Shown here: piece after piece, positions 1 to 7,528 of the stretch
Position numbering within the stretch: the first letter of the stretch is position 1
Layout of the letters: each line of letters opens with the position of its first letter
Source: Acidobacteriaceae bacterium
GTDB lineage: Bacteria; Acidobacteriota; Terriglobia; Terriglobales; Acidobacteriaceae
Direction of reading: 5' to 3'
Assembly: GCA_027311125.1 (NCBI GenBank)
Contig: DAICZO010000191.1
Location: 1 to 11,248 of the forward strand
DNA length: 11,248 nt
Position numbers and translations under genes: made by a program
The notes under the pieces: model-generated
The model's database searches: none
Seen by the model: the letters and a program-made list of their open reading frames with translations, nothing else
What the model was told of the DNA's origin: nothing

Positions 1-3000
1 TTCGAATCACCGTTGTAAGTCGCTGTAACCACGTCGCTTCCAGCAGGTAAGCTTGTCGAGGTGACAGTAGCGACACCATTTGTAACTGTTCCCGTGCCAA
101 GAGTGACACCGCCACTGGTAAATGTAACCGTACCAGTCACAGTAGAGGGCAACGTATCCGTAAAGGTCACTGAGTTACCCGAAACCGACGGATTCAAAGA
201 CGACGTCAGCGTAGAGGTCACCGTCCCCTTGCTCACAACCTGGCTTCCCGTACCAGTAGCACCAGTGTAGTTGGTGTCACCACCGTAACTTGCCGTAATC
301 GGGTCAGTGCCACCAGGCAGCGTAGTCGTAGTCACGCTGACCGTTCCGGCCGAGCTTACCGTCCCGCTCCCCAGGCTAGTCGTCCCACTCATAAACGTCA
401 CCGTACCCGTGGCACCCGCCGGCAGCGTCGCAGTAACCGTCACTGATCCGCCATACGTGCTCGGCCCCGAGGTGGAAACAGCAACCGTCGGCACAATCTT
501 GTTCACCGTCTGCTGCACCGATCCTGTCGCCGTGTTGTAGTTGGTGTCGCCGCTGTACGTCGCCGTAATCCCATCGGTACCCGTCGGTAGCACACTGGTC
601 GAAATCGTCGCCACTCCACCAGCGCTAACAGGTGCAGAGCCTAGCGTCACCGTCCCGCTCGTGAACGTCACCGTCCCCGTGGGCCCCGCTGGCAATGTAG
701 CTGTAATTGTCACTGCGCCGCCATACGTGCTGGCTCCCGAAGTAGCCAGACCCAGCGTCGGGGTAGCCTTGTCTACCTCTTGCGCCAACACCGGCGATGT
801 CGCGGTCGCATGGCTGGTGTCACCACTGTAGACCCCCGTAATATCGTGGATCCCGATAGCCAGCGTAGATGTCGTGAACGTAGCCGTGGTTCCAGAGATC
901 GTTCCTGTTCCCAGCACCACAGTTCCATCCTTGAACGTCACAGTACCAGTAGCTCCAGCAACCACCGAGGCCGTAAACGTTACTGTCTGGCCATAGGTCG
1001 AGGGATTCACCGTAGACGAAAGAATGATCGTCGTTACCGTCACATTCAGAGTGCTCGATGTGCTGGTCAGATAGTTCGCATCTCCCGGAAACACAGCCTT
1101 CAAAGGCACAGATCCCGCAGGCAGAGATGAAGTCGCCAGCGTGGCAATTCCATGGTTCAACACACCGCTACCCAGCAACGTGCTGCCATTGTAAAAATTG
1201 ACCGTCTCGCCATCCGTCGTCGTATTCGGCGGCCCAACACTGTACGGAGAGAGTGTGGCCGTCAACGTCACCGACTGCCCCAGCAGCGTCCCCGACGAAG
1301 GCGTAGCGCCCAACGTCAACGTCGTCGGAGCCGGAGCAGCCAACAACGGAGTCGTCGCCGACACACTGCTCATATAGATCGAGTCACCACCATAGCTGGC
1401 ATCAACATAGTGCGTGCCGCTACCCAGCGGAAGCATCGCCACTCCCGTCAACGCAGCACTAACGGCACTCTGTTGCACTTCACTGAGCGAGACAGCCGCC
1501 CGCGGAGACTGCGCATCCGTTCCAATCAAATCCGCGTTGCCGTCGTTATTGAAGTCCCCGGCATTAACCGCATACGTCAGCGAGAACCCGCCAATGGATG
1601 GCTCAATATATGGCTGAAACGTCCCATCACCATTACCCAGATATACATCGGCGCCATAACTTCCTCCCGCAATAATATCTGGCTTCCCATCTCCGTTTAC
1701 ATCCGTCAAATGAGGGTCAGAAGGAATATCAGAACGGTAAGTCACCGTAGGCTTAAACGTTCCGTTGCCGTTGCCGATCAAAACGAAAAGCGTATTTCCA
1801 ACGGTATTCGTAGAGGTGGTCCCTGTGATGGTTGTGGAGATGACGTCAGCCATATTGTCACCATTCGTGTCTCCCGTAGTAAGAAATTCGCCAACCTGGG
1901 ATGCAATCTGAACAGGAGTCTGAAAGGTGTTATCACCATTGCCAGCCGCAAAATATAAATCCGACAAAGAGCTATTAGCCACAGCAGTATTCACGGCATA
2001 GATCACGTCGTCTCGACCATCGCCATTAAAATCTGAAACCACAATGTCATGTAGTACCGCTACAGTGGAAAGCGCTGTCACGCCGGCGCTGAACGTACCA
2101 TCACCTTTCCCGGTAAATATCATCACGTTCTTCTGAGCGTGATTCGTCACTGCCATATCCAGAATGCCGTCGCCGTTAAAATCTCCCAATGCGATACCAG
2201 CCACATCACCCGCAGTATAAGAAGTAGGCGCTAAAAACGTGCCATCCCCTTTACCCAGCAAAATCGTCAAACTCCCATTAGTTCCATCCGAACAACCCAA
2301 AGCAACATCGGCATATCCATCACGATTAAAATCAGCCAGCAATATCTTCAACGCCAGCCCTGACGGACAACCAGGATAATTCGTCTTCGGCTGAAACGTG
2401 CCATCGCCATTACCCAACAACACAGTAATCGTCTGCAGCGAATCGCCAGTAACGACATCAAGATAGTTATCGTTATTCAAAAATGCCGACGCAATCGCAA
2501 CCGAACGAACCGTCGTCGCGCTCGTAGCAATTGCAAAGGGAGATCCAGGAGCACTGTAAAAAGCATTGCTCAACACCGACATCCCCAGCGGCTCTGTTCC
2601 CAAAACCTTGTTGCCAGTACTTGTATCAAGAAAGGTTACATCTCCGCTGGGCCCTACCGTAGTCGACCCAACTCCAACCACTCCACCCGTCAACGTATAG
2701 CTCCCCACACTCCCCGTGGAACTGATCGTCGAACTCGATGCATACGTACCCGAAACCGTGTACGAAACCGTATTCGATAGACTTCCGGCATAGCTGCTGT
2801 TCGGCTTATACAGCGCCTTGTAGCTATGTACACCCAGTGGACCACTGCCCAACTTAACCGCTGCGGTCGCCTGCGGGCTCGTCACTTGAACCGTCGCCAG
2901 CGCCGAGTTCGTCTCGCAAAATGCCGCGGTCGCATCACAAAAGATCACTACGCCCGTGCTTACCGGCGCGCCTGCAGCCGTCACCGTGGCAGTTAGCGTT

Positions 3001-3185
3001 ATCGGCGTCTTGTACGGCACCACGCTCGACGAGATCGTCAACGTAGTCGACGTCGCCGCAGGCGTAAACGCACGCGCCATCGGAGTCATCTGCGCGATCA
3101 TCACGATAGCCAAGAAGCAGCCAATGTGGCTGCGAAAGAGGTGTGATACAGCGCGTCCTACGGAACGAAGGCACGGAGATGTCAT
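1..3185 (-). CDS. Secreted Ig-like / FG-GAP (VCBS) repeat protein, C-terminus missing
   Basis: The frame is open from the ATG at 3185-3183 to the left window edge, about 1061 codons without a stop; the C-terminus is outside. The start is supported by AGGAG (ctcct at 3190-3194) 4 nt upstream and by a signal peptide: basic residues 7-18, hydrophobic core 21-36, likely cleavage after ARA at 37-39. Next comes an Ig-like domain (about 43-135) with an FCDATAAFCE segment, then half an Ig-like domain, a propeller of FG-GAP repeats (about 205-558), the second Ig half, and at least five Ig-like units of about 90 residues ending in SGDTNY/YNGDS-type motifs. It is probably exported and surface-exposed or released; the ligand is unknown, and adhesion or extracellular binding is only inference. 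Similar mosaics are common in Acidobacteriota. It is co-directional with the efflux operon upstream but has its own leader region, so a shared function is not implied. Confidence 0.85.
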   Translation of the reverse strand, partial: MTSPCLRSVGRAVSHLFRSHIGCFLAIVMIAQMTPMARAFTPAATSTTLTISSSVVPYKTPITLTATVTAAGAPVSTGVVIFCDATAAFCETNSALATVQVTSPQATAAVKLGSGPLGVHSYKALYKPNSSYAGSLSNTVSYTVSGTYASSSTISSTGSVGSYTLTGGVVGVGSTTVGPSGDVTFLDTSTGNKVLGTEPLGMSVLSNAFYSAPGSPFAIATSATTVRSVAIASAFLNNDNYLDVVTGDSLQTITVLLGNGDGTFQPKTNYPGCPSGLALKILLADFNRDGYADVALGCSDGTNGSLTILLGKGDGTFLAPTSYTAGDVAGIALGDFNGDGILDMAVTNHAQKNVMIFTGKGDGTFSAGVTALSTVAVLHDIVVSDFNGDGRDDVIYAVNTAVANSSLSDLYFAAGNGDNTFQTPVQIASQVGEFLTTGDTNGDNMADVISTTITGTTSTNTVGNTLFVLIGNGNGTFKPTVTYRSDIPSDPHLTDVNGDGKPDIIAGGSYGADVYLGNGDGTFQPYIEPSIGGFSLTYAVNAGDFNNDGNADLIGTDAQSPRAAVSLSEVQQSAVSAALTGVAMLPLGSGTHYVDASYGGDSIYMSSVSATTPLLAAPAPTTLTLGATPSSGTLLGQSVTLTATLSPYSVGPPNTTTDGETVNFYNGSTLLGSGVLNHGIATLATSSLPAGSVPLKAVFPGDANYLTSTSSTLNVTVTTIILSSTVNPSTYGQTVTFTASVVAGATGTVTFKDGTVVLGTGTISGTTATFTTSTLAIGIHDITGVYSGDTSHATATSPVLAQEVDKATPTLGLATSGASTYGGAVTITATLPAGPTGTVTFTSGTVTLGSAPVSAGGVATISTSVLPTGTDGITATYSGDTNYNTATGSVQQTVNKIVPTVAVSTSGPSTYGGSVTVTATLPAGATGTVTFMSGTTSLGSGTVSSAGTVSVTTTTLPGGTDPITASYGGDTNYTGATGTGSQVVSKGTVTSTLTSSLNPSVSGNSVTFTDTLPSTVTGTVTFTSGGVTLGTGTVTNGVATVTSTSLPAGSDVVTATYNGDS
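3..1035 (-). repeat. Tandem ~270-bp repeats encoding ~90-residue Ig-like (Big_3-type) units
   Basis: Four consecutive Ig-like units, the last one cut by the window edge, follow each other with a period of about 90 codons. At DNA level gtagttggtgtc occurs at 267-278 and 537-548, exactly 270 bp apart, and ccgccatacgtgct occurs at 448-461 and 718-731, again 270 bp apart. The next unit boundary (tggtgtc at 815-821) is 273 bp further on. The copies are diverged, so this is an old in-frame duplication array, but short identical blocks remain. Each unit has the pattern STYGGxVTxTATLPAG..GTVTF..G...LG...ITATYSGDTNY. Array length may vary between strains. Confidence 0.8.
1510..2560 (-). other. FG-GAP/VCBS beta-propeller region within the large secreted protein
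   Basis: On the minus strand this stretch encodes six clear repeats of about 50 residues with Ca-binding loops of D-x-N-x-D-G-x-x-D type. In N-to-C order they are DFNRDGYAD, DFNGDGILD, DFNGDGRDD, DTNGDNMAD, DVNGDGKPD and DFNNDGNAD, preceded by a degenerate copy FLNNDNYLD. Between them lie LLGNGDGTF-type strands (LLGKGDGTF, FTGKGDGTF, LIGNGNGTF, YLGNGDGTF). Seven copies match the seven blades of an integrin-alpha-like propeller. The weak first copy may be the blade that closes the ring. Known members bind calcium through these loops; the role here is not readable. Confidence 0.8.
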
Positions 3186-3452
3186 AGGGCTCCTAAGGCA
3201 CAATCATTGCGCCGCAAAATCTGACCCAAAAGTAACCTGCATACTTTTGCGCAGAAATCACCCGAAAGTTGCACTTAGCCCACTTACCCGCCTATCGCCT
3301 CACAAAGCCCTCAATATCAACCCACACTCACCCACGAATCGCTACCGCCGCACCTACTCATCGCAGCCGTCTCGAGCTCGACATTACCGATATATAGTTA
3401 TCGAAAAAAATCCATCCGATGCGAACGCACGTTGCCAGCGCTCCCCAGGCAA
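3186..3452. other. Intergenic region between the outer-membrane factor and the Ig/FG-GAP gene
   Basis: No gene is supported in these 267 bp. The part next to the secreted-protein gene holds its ribosome binding site. The part next to the outer-membrane factor holds an inverted repeat starting at its stop codon, a seven-base A run on the plus strand (3404-3410), and an AT-rich 16-bp element with arms CGATA (3388-3392) and TATCG (3399-3403). A promoter for the secreted-protein gene is expected here, but no convincing -35/-10 pair can be picked by eye; the AT-rich block at about 3388-3412 is the best place to look. Confidence 0.45.
3190..3194 (-). promoter_or_regulatory. Ribosome binding site of the Ig/FG-GAP gene
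   Basis: AGGAG on the minus strand lies 4 nt before the ATG at 3185. It fixes the start at the signal peptide and excludes the downstream Met codons inside the hydrophobic segment. Confidence 0.6.
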
Positions 3453-3453
3453 C
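3404..3453 (-). terminator. Possible weak terminator after the efflux operon
   Basis: In the direction of transcription, GTTGCC (3453-3448) and GGCAAC (3436-3431) form a perfect 6-bp inverted repeat with an 11-nt loop, overlapping the TAG stop of the outer-membrane factor. A run of seven T follows (3410-3404), but about 20 nt after the stem instead of directly behind it. A short TGCG/CGCA stem between them may bring the structure closer to the T run. This is not a textbook intrinsic terminator. Confidence 0.25.
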
Positions 3454-4727
3454 TAAGGCAGCACCTCGGTCGCACTTGCCAGGCTCAACTGATGGATCGC
3501 CATCCATGTCTGCCCATACGCCGCCAGCGCATTTGCTGTCGTCGTTCTGGAGTCACGCAATGCATCCAGATAATCGATCAACGCGATCCCGCCATGGTCA
3601 TACGCAAACTGCGCAATCGAAACAACATCTTTCATCTCATCCAGATAATGATCCTTGTACCGGTCCGATAGCGACTTGGACAGCGTGTATCCCACCCACG
3701 CCTGCGCCACGTCCGAGTGGACCTGATTCAGCGCAGCCGTCTCGCTAAACCGAACTGCCTGCGCCTGGTACCGTGCAGTCTCTTTATTCCCTTGGTTCCT
3801 ATCGAAGATCCGCAACGGAATATTAATGCTGAATCCAGCCGAGTTATACGTTCCGCTCCGGTCATACTCACCCTCCAACGTCGGATCGGTCAGCCCATAC
3901 GCTCGCGCCAGCTTCACATTCGCATCTGCCACGGAAACCGCGGCTTGCGTCGCCTGGTAGTCAGGACGGGCAGCCACAGCTTTCTGATCCAACGAGGCCA
4001 GCGTCTCATGCACTACCGGCGGATACACGTCCCCCACAATGTCGAAATCGTCACTCAACTGCGAATAGCCCAGCAGCGTCTGCAGCTGATAGCTCGCCTG
4101 CTGCAAATTCTGCTTTGCGGTAGCAGCGTCACTTTCAAACTGCGACAACTGCAGGTCCAGTCGCTCAAAGTCCAGTTTTCCAATATCGCCAGCCTTGTAT
4201 CGGTCTTGGCTAATGGCGACCTCGCGCCGAAAATCTGTCAGGTTCTGATCCGCCAGTTTCACCGCTTCCTTCGCAATCAACATCGTCGTAAACGCAGTCT
4301 TCACGGCATACATCGTCTGCCGTTGCTGATCGCGCACCTGCGCAGCCGTCTGCATGGTCGTCGATCGTGCTGCATCCAGCCGCCACCGCCGCTTCTCCCC
4401 CAGTTCAAACAGCCGGCTCACCTGGGCCGAGTAAGCATACGGATTCGATGCACCCTGCGCCGGCAGCGTAACGTTCGTTCCATACAACGTAAAGTAGGGG
4501 TTCGCACGCACACCCGCCTGCACCTCCTGCGCCCTGACCGCCTGCAAGTTCTCTTCAGCCCCCAGCAACTGCGGATTCTTCTGCCGCGCAACTTCCAACA
4601 CCTGCTGCAGCGTCAGCGCGCCGTTCGTACTCACTGGCGTCTGCGCGTACCCGGCACTGGCCACACACAATAGCACCCACGCCAACCTTGCACTGCTCTT
4701 CCGCAACATCGTCCCTATCCTCGCCAT
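3453..4727 (-). CDS. TolC/CzcC-family outer membrane efflux protein
   Basis: This is the outer-membrane channel of the tripartite RND efflux system, predicted to form a trimeric barrel and periplasmic coiled-coil tunnel that receives substrate from the pump. It has 424 residues from the ATG at 4727, the usual size of the OEP family. The start is chosen because AGGAGAG (ctctcct at 4734-4740) lies 6 nt upstream and a signal peptide follows directly: basic residues 9-14, hydrophobic core 15-25, likely cleavage at GYA|Q (28/29). The frame stays open further upstream to a TTG at 4796 that overlaps the pump's TGA, but that start would put 23 polar residues before the signal peptide. The mature part opens with ALTLQQVLEVARQKNPQL, the typical start of an OEP repeat, and has long Gln/Ala/Leu-rich helices with two internal repeats. 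It is the last gene of the operon and ends in TAG. Confidence 0.88.
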   Translation of the reverse strand: MARIGTMLRKSSARLAWVLLCVASAGYAQTPVSTNGALTLQQVLEVARQKNPQLLGAEENLQAVRAQEVQAGVRANPYFTLYGTNVTLPAQGASNPYAYSAQVSRLFELGEKRRWRLDAARSTTMQTAAQVRDQQRQTMYAVKTAFTTMLIAKEAVKLADQNLTDFRREVAISQDRYKAGDIGKLDFERLDLQLSQFESDAATAKQNLQQASYQLQTLLGYSQLSDDFDIVGDVYPPVVHETLASLDQKAVAARPDYQATQAAVSVADANVKLARAYGLTDPTLEGEYDRSGTYNSAGFSINIPLRIFDRNQGNKETARYQAQAVRFSETAALNQVHSDVAQAWVGYTLSKSLSDRYKDHYLDEMKDVVSIAQFAYDHGGIALIDYLDALRDSRTTTANALAAYGQTWMAIHQLSLASATEVLP

Positions 4728-4733
4728 TCTGTT

Positions 4734-4740
4734 CTCTCCT
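4734..4740 (-). promoter_or_regulatory. Ribosome binding site deciding the outer-membrane factor start
   Basis: AGGAGAG on the minus strand, 6 nt before the ATG at 4727, is the strongest such site in the efflux operon. It argues for an independent start 66 bp after the pump's stop and against the TTG at 4796. Confidence 0.65.
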
Positions 4741-4792
4741 GTGGCAAGCAACTTGTGCCCAGCGTCCTCTACCAACCAACGCTCACCGTGGC

Positions 4793-7519
4793 TCAATTCT
4801 CAAACTCCAACTCCGGCGATGGCAGCACATCCGTATCCCGTGCAATCCATACATACAGCGTCGGCAGCAAAAACACGTTGATCGCCAGTGCGCCAATCAA
4901 TCCACCCACAATCACAATCGCAAACGGCCGTTGCGAGTCCGATCCAATCCCATGCGAAGTCGCTGCGGGCAATAGTCCCAGCGTCGCCACCAGCATCGTC
5001 ATCATGATCGGTCGCAACCGCAGCACCGCACCCTCCACCGCAGCCGCCTCAATCGCATGGCCCTGCACCCGCAACTGGTTGATGTACTCCAGCATGATCA
5101 CACCCGTCTGCACCGACACCCCAAACAACGCCAGAAACCCTACCCCGGACGACACGCTGAAGTTTGTGCCTGTCAGCAGCAACGCCAGCAACCCGCCCAC
5201 AGGAGCCATCGCGACATTAGCCAGGATCAGCAGCGCCCACTTGCCTGACTTGAACATCGTGTACAAAATCACAAAAATAATAATCATCGTGATGGGCAGA
5301 ACAATCAGAAGTCGCCGCGACGACCGCTTCTGGCTCGCATACTCACCGGCCCAATCCATCTTGTAGCCCGTTGGCAGCTTCACCTGCTCATTCACTTTGG
5401 TAATAGCCTCTTCCACCGTGCTCCCCAGATCACGTCCGCGCACACTGTATTTGATCGCGACGTACCGCTGTCCACCCTCACGATAGATCTCCTCTGCGCC
5501 ATCCTCTGTCTTCACCTTCGTCAGTTGCGCCAACGATACCCGCTCCCCCGACGGCGACAGCAGCCGTATGTCGTTGATCGCCTCTTCCGTGTTGCGGTAC
5601 TGCGGCAGATACCGCACCACCAGGTCATACCGCGCCTCCCCCCGCAGCACTTGTGTCACCGCATTCCCACCCACTGCCGTCTGGATCGCGTCCTGTACAT
5701 CGGACACATTAATCCCGTACCGCGCCGCAGCTTGCCGGTCCACCACAAAGTTCAGGTTCGGCTGGCCAATCACACGGAACAGCCCCAGGTCTTGTACTCC
5801 CCTCACCTTGCTCATCACATTCACAACTTCGTCGCCAGTCTTCTCCAACTGCTTCAGGTCGTCGCCATAAATCTTGACCGCCAACTCGCCCTTCACACCG
5901 CTCACAGCCTCTTCCACGTTGTCCGAAATCGGCTGCGAAAAATTCCAAATCACTCCCGGCGTCTTCACTAACTCCCGATTCATCGCTGCAATCAACTCTT
6001 CTTTATTCTCATGGAACACCGGCCGCCACTTCTCCTTCGGCTTCAGGTCCACGAAGTACTCCGTATTAAAGAACCCCGTCGTGTCCGTACCATCATCCGG
6101 ACGACCCGTCTGGCTCGCCACCTGCGTCACCTCAGGGAACGAAGCCAGCGTCAACCGTGCCTTCTCCATCACGGCCACGCTGTCCGTCGGCCCTTCACTC
6201 GGTGCCAGTGTCCCGCGCACCCATATCGCACCCTCATCCAGATGCGGCAAAAACTCCGAACCAATCACGCCGCTGAACATCAGAAACGCCGACAACGCCA
6301 GCGCACATCCAGCCACGCTCACCGTCACCACCCGATGCTCAATCGCCCACGTAGCCGAATGCCGATACCGATCCGTAATCCAGTTCAGCACTGGATTGTG
6401 CCACTCCTTTGCACCCTTCTGAAACAGAAAACTCGACAACACCGGCGCCAGCAGCATCGAAAAAATCAACGCACCCAGCAGCGCAAACGCAACCGTCCAG
6501 GCCATCGGCTTGAACAACCGGCCCTCCACCGCCTGCAGCGTAAAAATCGGAAGATAAGCCGTAATAATGATCCCGATCGCATAGAACACCGGGCGCTGAA
6601 CCTCATGCGTCGCCTCACGAATCCGCTCCAGCGAGGTGCGCCCCTGCGGATTCGGTCGTCCCAGGTGGCGAATAATGTTCTCCACCATCACCACCGCTCC
6701 GTCCACCACCATGCCAAAATCCAGCGCCCCCAGCGACAACAGGTTCGCCGGAATATGCCGCAGATCCAGGCATATCGAGGCAAACAAGAGCGCAAACGGA
6801 ATCGTCAACGAAACAATCAACGCCCCACGAACATTCCCCAAAAACAGAAACAGAATAATCACAACCAGGACGATGCCTTCGGTCAGGTTATGCATCACCG
6901 TATGTGTCGTGTAGTGCACCAGATCGCTTCGGTCCAGATACGGTACCACCTTCACACCCGGCGGCAGAATCCTCTCGTTCAACTCCTTGATCTTCTCGTG
7001 AATCGCCTCCAGCGTCGGGTCCTCATCCGCCCCCTTCAGCAGCAGCACGATCCCATCCACCGTGTCGCCATCATCGACAATCTTTCCATCTTCACGGTGC
7101 AGCGCATATCCCATCTGCCCCAGCCGAATCCGCGCTCCCTGCGACACCACCGCGATATCTTTAATCCGCACCGGCGTCCCCGCTTGTGCCTTCAACACCA
7201 CATTCTCAATATCGTGAACATTCTGCACCAGGCCCACCGCCCGCACGTTCACCTGCTGCTGTCCTTGCTCAATAAAGTTGCCACCGGCATTGATGTTGTT
7301 GTTCGTCAGCGCTTGCTCTACCTGCGCAATGCTCAGCCCATACGACACCAGCTTGTTGGGGTCCACTCGCACCTGGTACTCACGCGTCTTCCCCCCAAAG
7401 CTCGACACATCCACCACGCCCGGAACCGACTTGAACTGCTTCTCGATCGTCCAGTCTTCCAGCGACTTCAACTCCATGTTGTCGTACTTGGGATTCGTAC
7501 TCGTCAGCCGGAAGAACAT
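4793..7519 (-). CDS. Heavy-metal RND pump, C-terminal piece (PN1 remainder to TM12)
   Basis: This open frame of 908 residues contains almost the whole pump. It begins inside the first periplasmic porter subdomain, then has TM2-TM4 (about residues 212-282) with DFGMVVDGAVVMVEN at 267-281. This is the proton-relay signature of the HME family; Asp267, Asp273 and Glu280 fall at 404, 410 and 417 of the rejoined protein, close to the essential 402/408/415 of CzcA. TM5-TM6 lie at about 312-362 and GSEFLPHLDEGAIWVR, typical of this family, at 420-435. A second periplasmic half and TM8-TM12 follow up to about 895. The ATG at 7519 has only a GGTG-like upstream match and no convincing Shine-Dalgarno site, so it may not be a natural start. 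Made alone, it would lack TM1 and begin in a periplasmic loop without an export signal. It ends in TGA at 4795-4793. The metal specificity cannot be read. Confidence 0.85.
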   Translation of the reverse strand: MFFRLTSTNPKYDNMELKSLEDWTIEKQFKSVPGVVDVSSFGGKTREYQVRVDPNKLVSYGLSIAQVEQALTNNNINAGGNFIEQGQQQVNVRAVGLVQNVHDIENVVLKAQAGTPVRIKDIAVVSQGARIRLGQMGYALHREDGKIVDDGDTVDGIVLLLKGADEDPTLEAIHEKIKELNERILPPGVKVVPYLDRSDLVHYTTHTVMHNLTEGIVLVVIILFLFLGNVRGALIVSLTIPFALLFASICLDLRHIPANLLSLGALDFGMVVDGAVVMVENIIRHLGRPNPQGRTSLERIREATHEVQRPVFYAIGIIITAYLPIFTLQAVEGRLFKPMAWTVAFALLGALIFSMLLAPVLSSFLFQKGAKEWHNPVLNWITDRYRHSATWAIEHRVVTVSVAGCALALSAFLMFSGVIGSEFLPHLDEGAIWVRGTLAPSEGPTDSVAVMEKARLTLASFPEVTQVASQTGRPDDGTDTTGFFNTEYFVDLKPKEKWRPVFHENKEELIAAMNRELVKTPGVIWNFSQPISDNVEEAVSGVKGELAVKIYGDDLKQLEKTGDEVVNVMSKVRGVQDLGLFRVIGQPNLNFVVDRQAAARYGINVSDVQDAIQTAVGGNAVTQVLRGEARYDLVVRYLPQYRNTEEAINDIRLLSPSGERVSLAQLTKVKTEDGAEEIYREGGQRYVAIKYSVRGRDLGSTVEEAITKVNEQVKLPTGYKMDWAGEYASQKRSSRRLLIVLPITMIIIFVILYTMFKSGKWALLILANVAMAPVGGLLALLLTGTNFSVSSGVGFLALFGVSVQTGVIMLEYINQLRVQGHAIEAAAVEGAVLRLRPIMMTMLVATLGLLPAATSHGIGSDSQRPFAIVIVGGLIGALAINVFLLPTLYVWIARDTDVLPSPELEFEN

Positions 7520-7525
7520 GATCTG

Positions 7526-7528
7526 TCA
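7526..7528 (-). other. In-frame TGA interrupting the RND pump
   Basis: The local reading is GTG-TGA-CAG-ATC-ATG, coding V-stop-Q-I-M. TGA is also the normal stop of the rejoined pump gene at 4795-4793, and two other genes here end in TAG and TAA-type stops, so nothing suggests that TGA is a sense codon in this genome. Only a 3-bp CAG/CTG pairing is found immediately downstream, so there is no visible bacterial selenocysteine insertion hairpin. Confidence 0.8.

Noticed and set aside
3..1400. CRISPR-like or satellite repeat array
   Set aside because: The period is about 270 bp, the copies are diverged, and the frame stays open throughout; these are protein-domain repeats.
1152..1958. 268-codon Arg-rich open frame on the plus strand and shorter ones at 61-831
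   Set aside because: They are opposite the continuous minus-strand Ig/FG-GAP frame, which carries clear repeat motifs; the plus-strand products only mirror the repeats.
3388..3410. CGATA/TATCG hairpin next to a seven-base A/T run as an intrinsic terminator
   Set aside because: On the minus strand the T run precedes the hairpin, and on the plus strand the hairpin is followed by A, so neither direction has the stem-then-T order.
3717..4673. 318-codon open frame on the plus strand
   Set aside because: It lies antisense to the outer-membrane factor and has an Arg/Leu/Gln composition typical of shadows.
4794..4796. TTG start of the outer-membrane factor overlapping the pump's stop
   Set aside because: It would put 23 polar residues before the signal peptide, while the ATG at 4727 has a strong, well-placed AGGAGAG.
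7489..7528. Selenocysteine insertion at the pump TGA
   Set aside because: Only a 3-bp CAG/CTG pairing is found right after the TGA, far from a bacterial SECIS hairpin, and relatives have Gly, not Cys, at this position.
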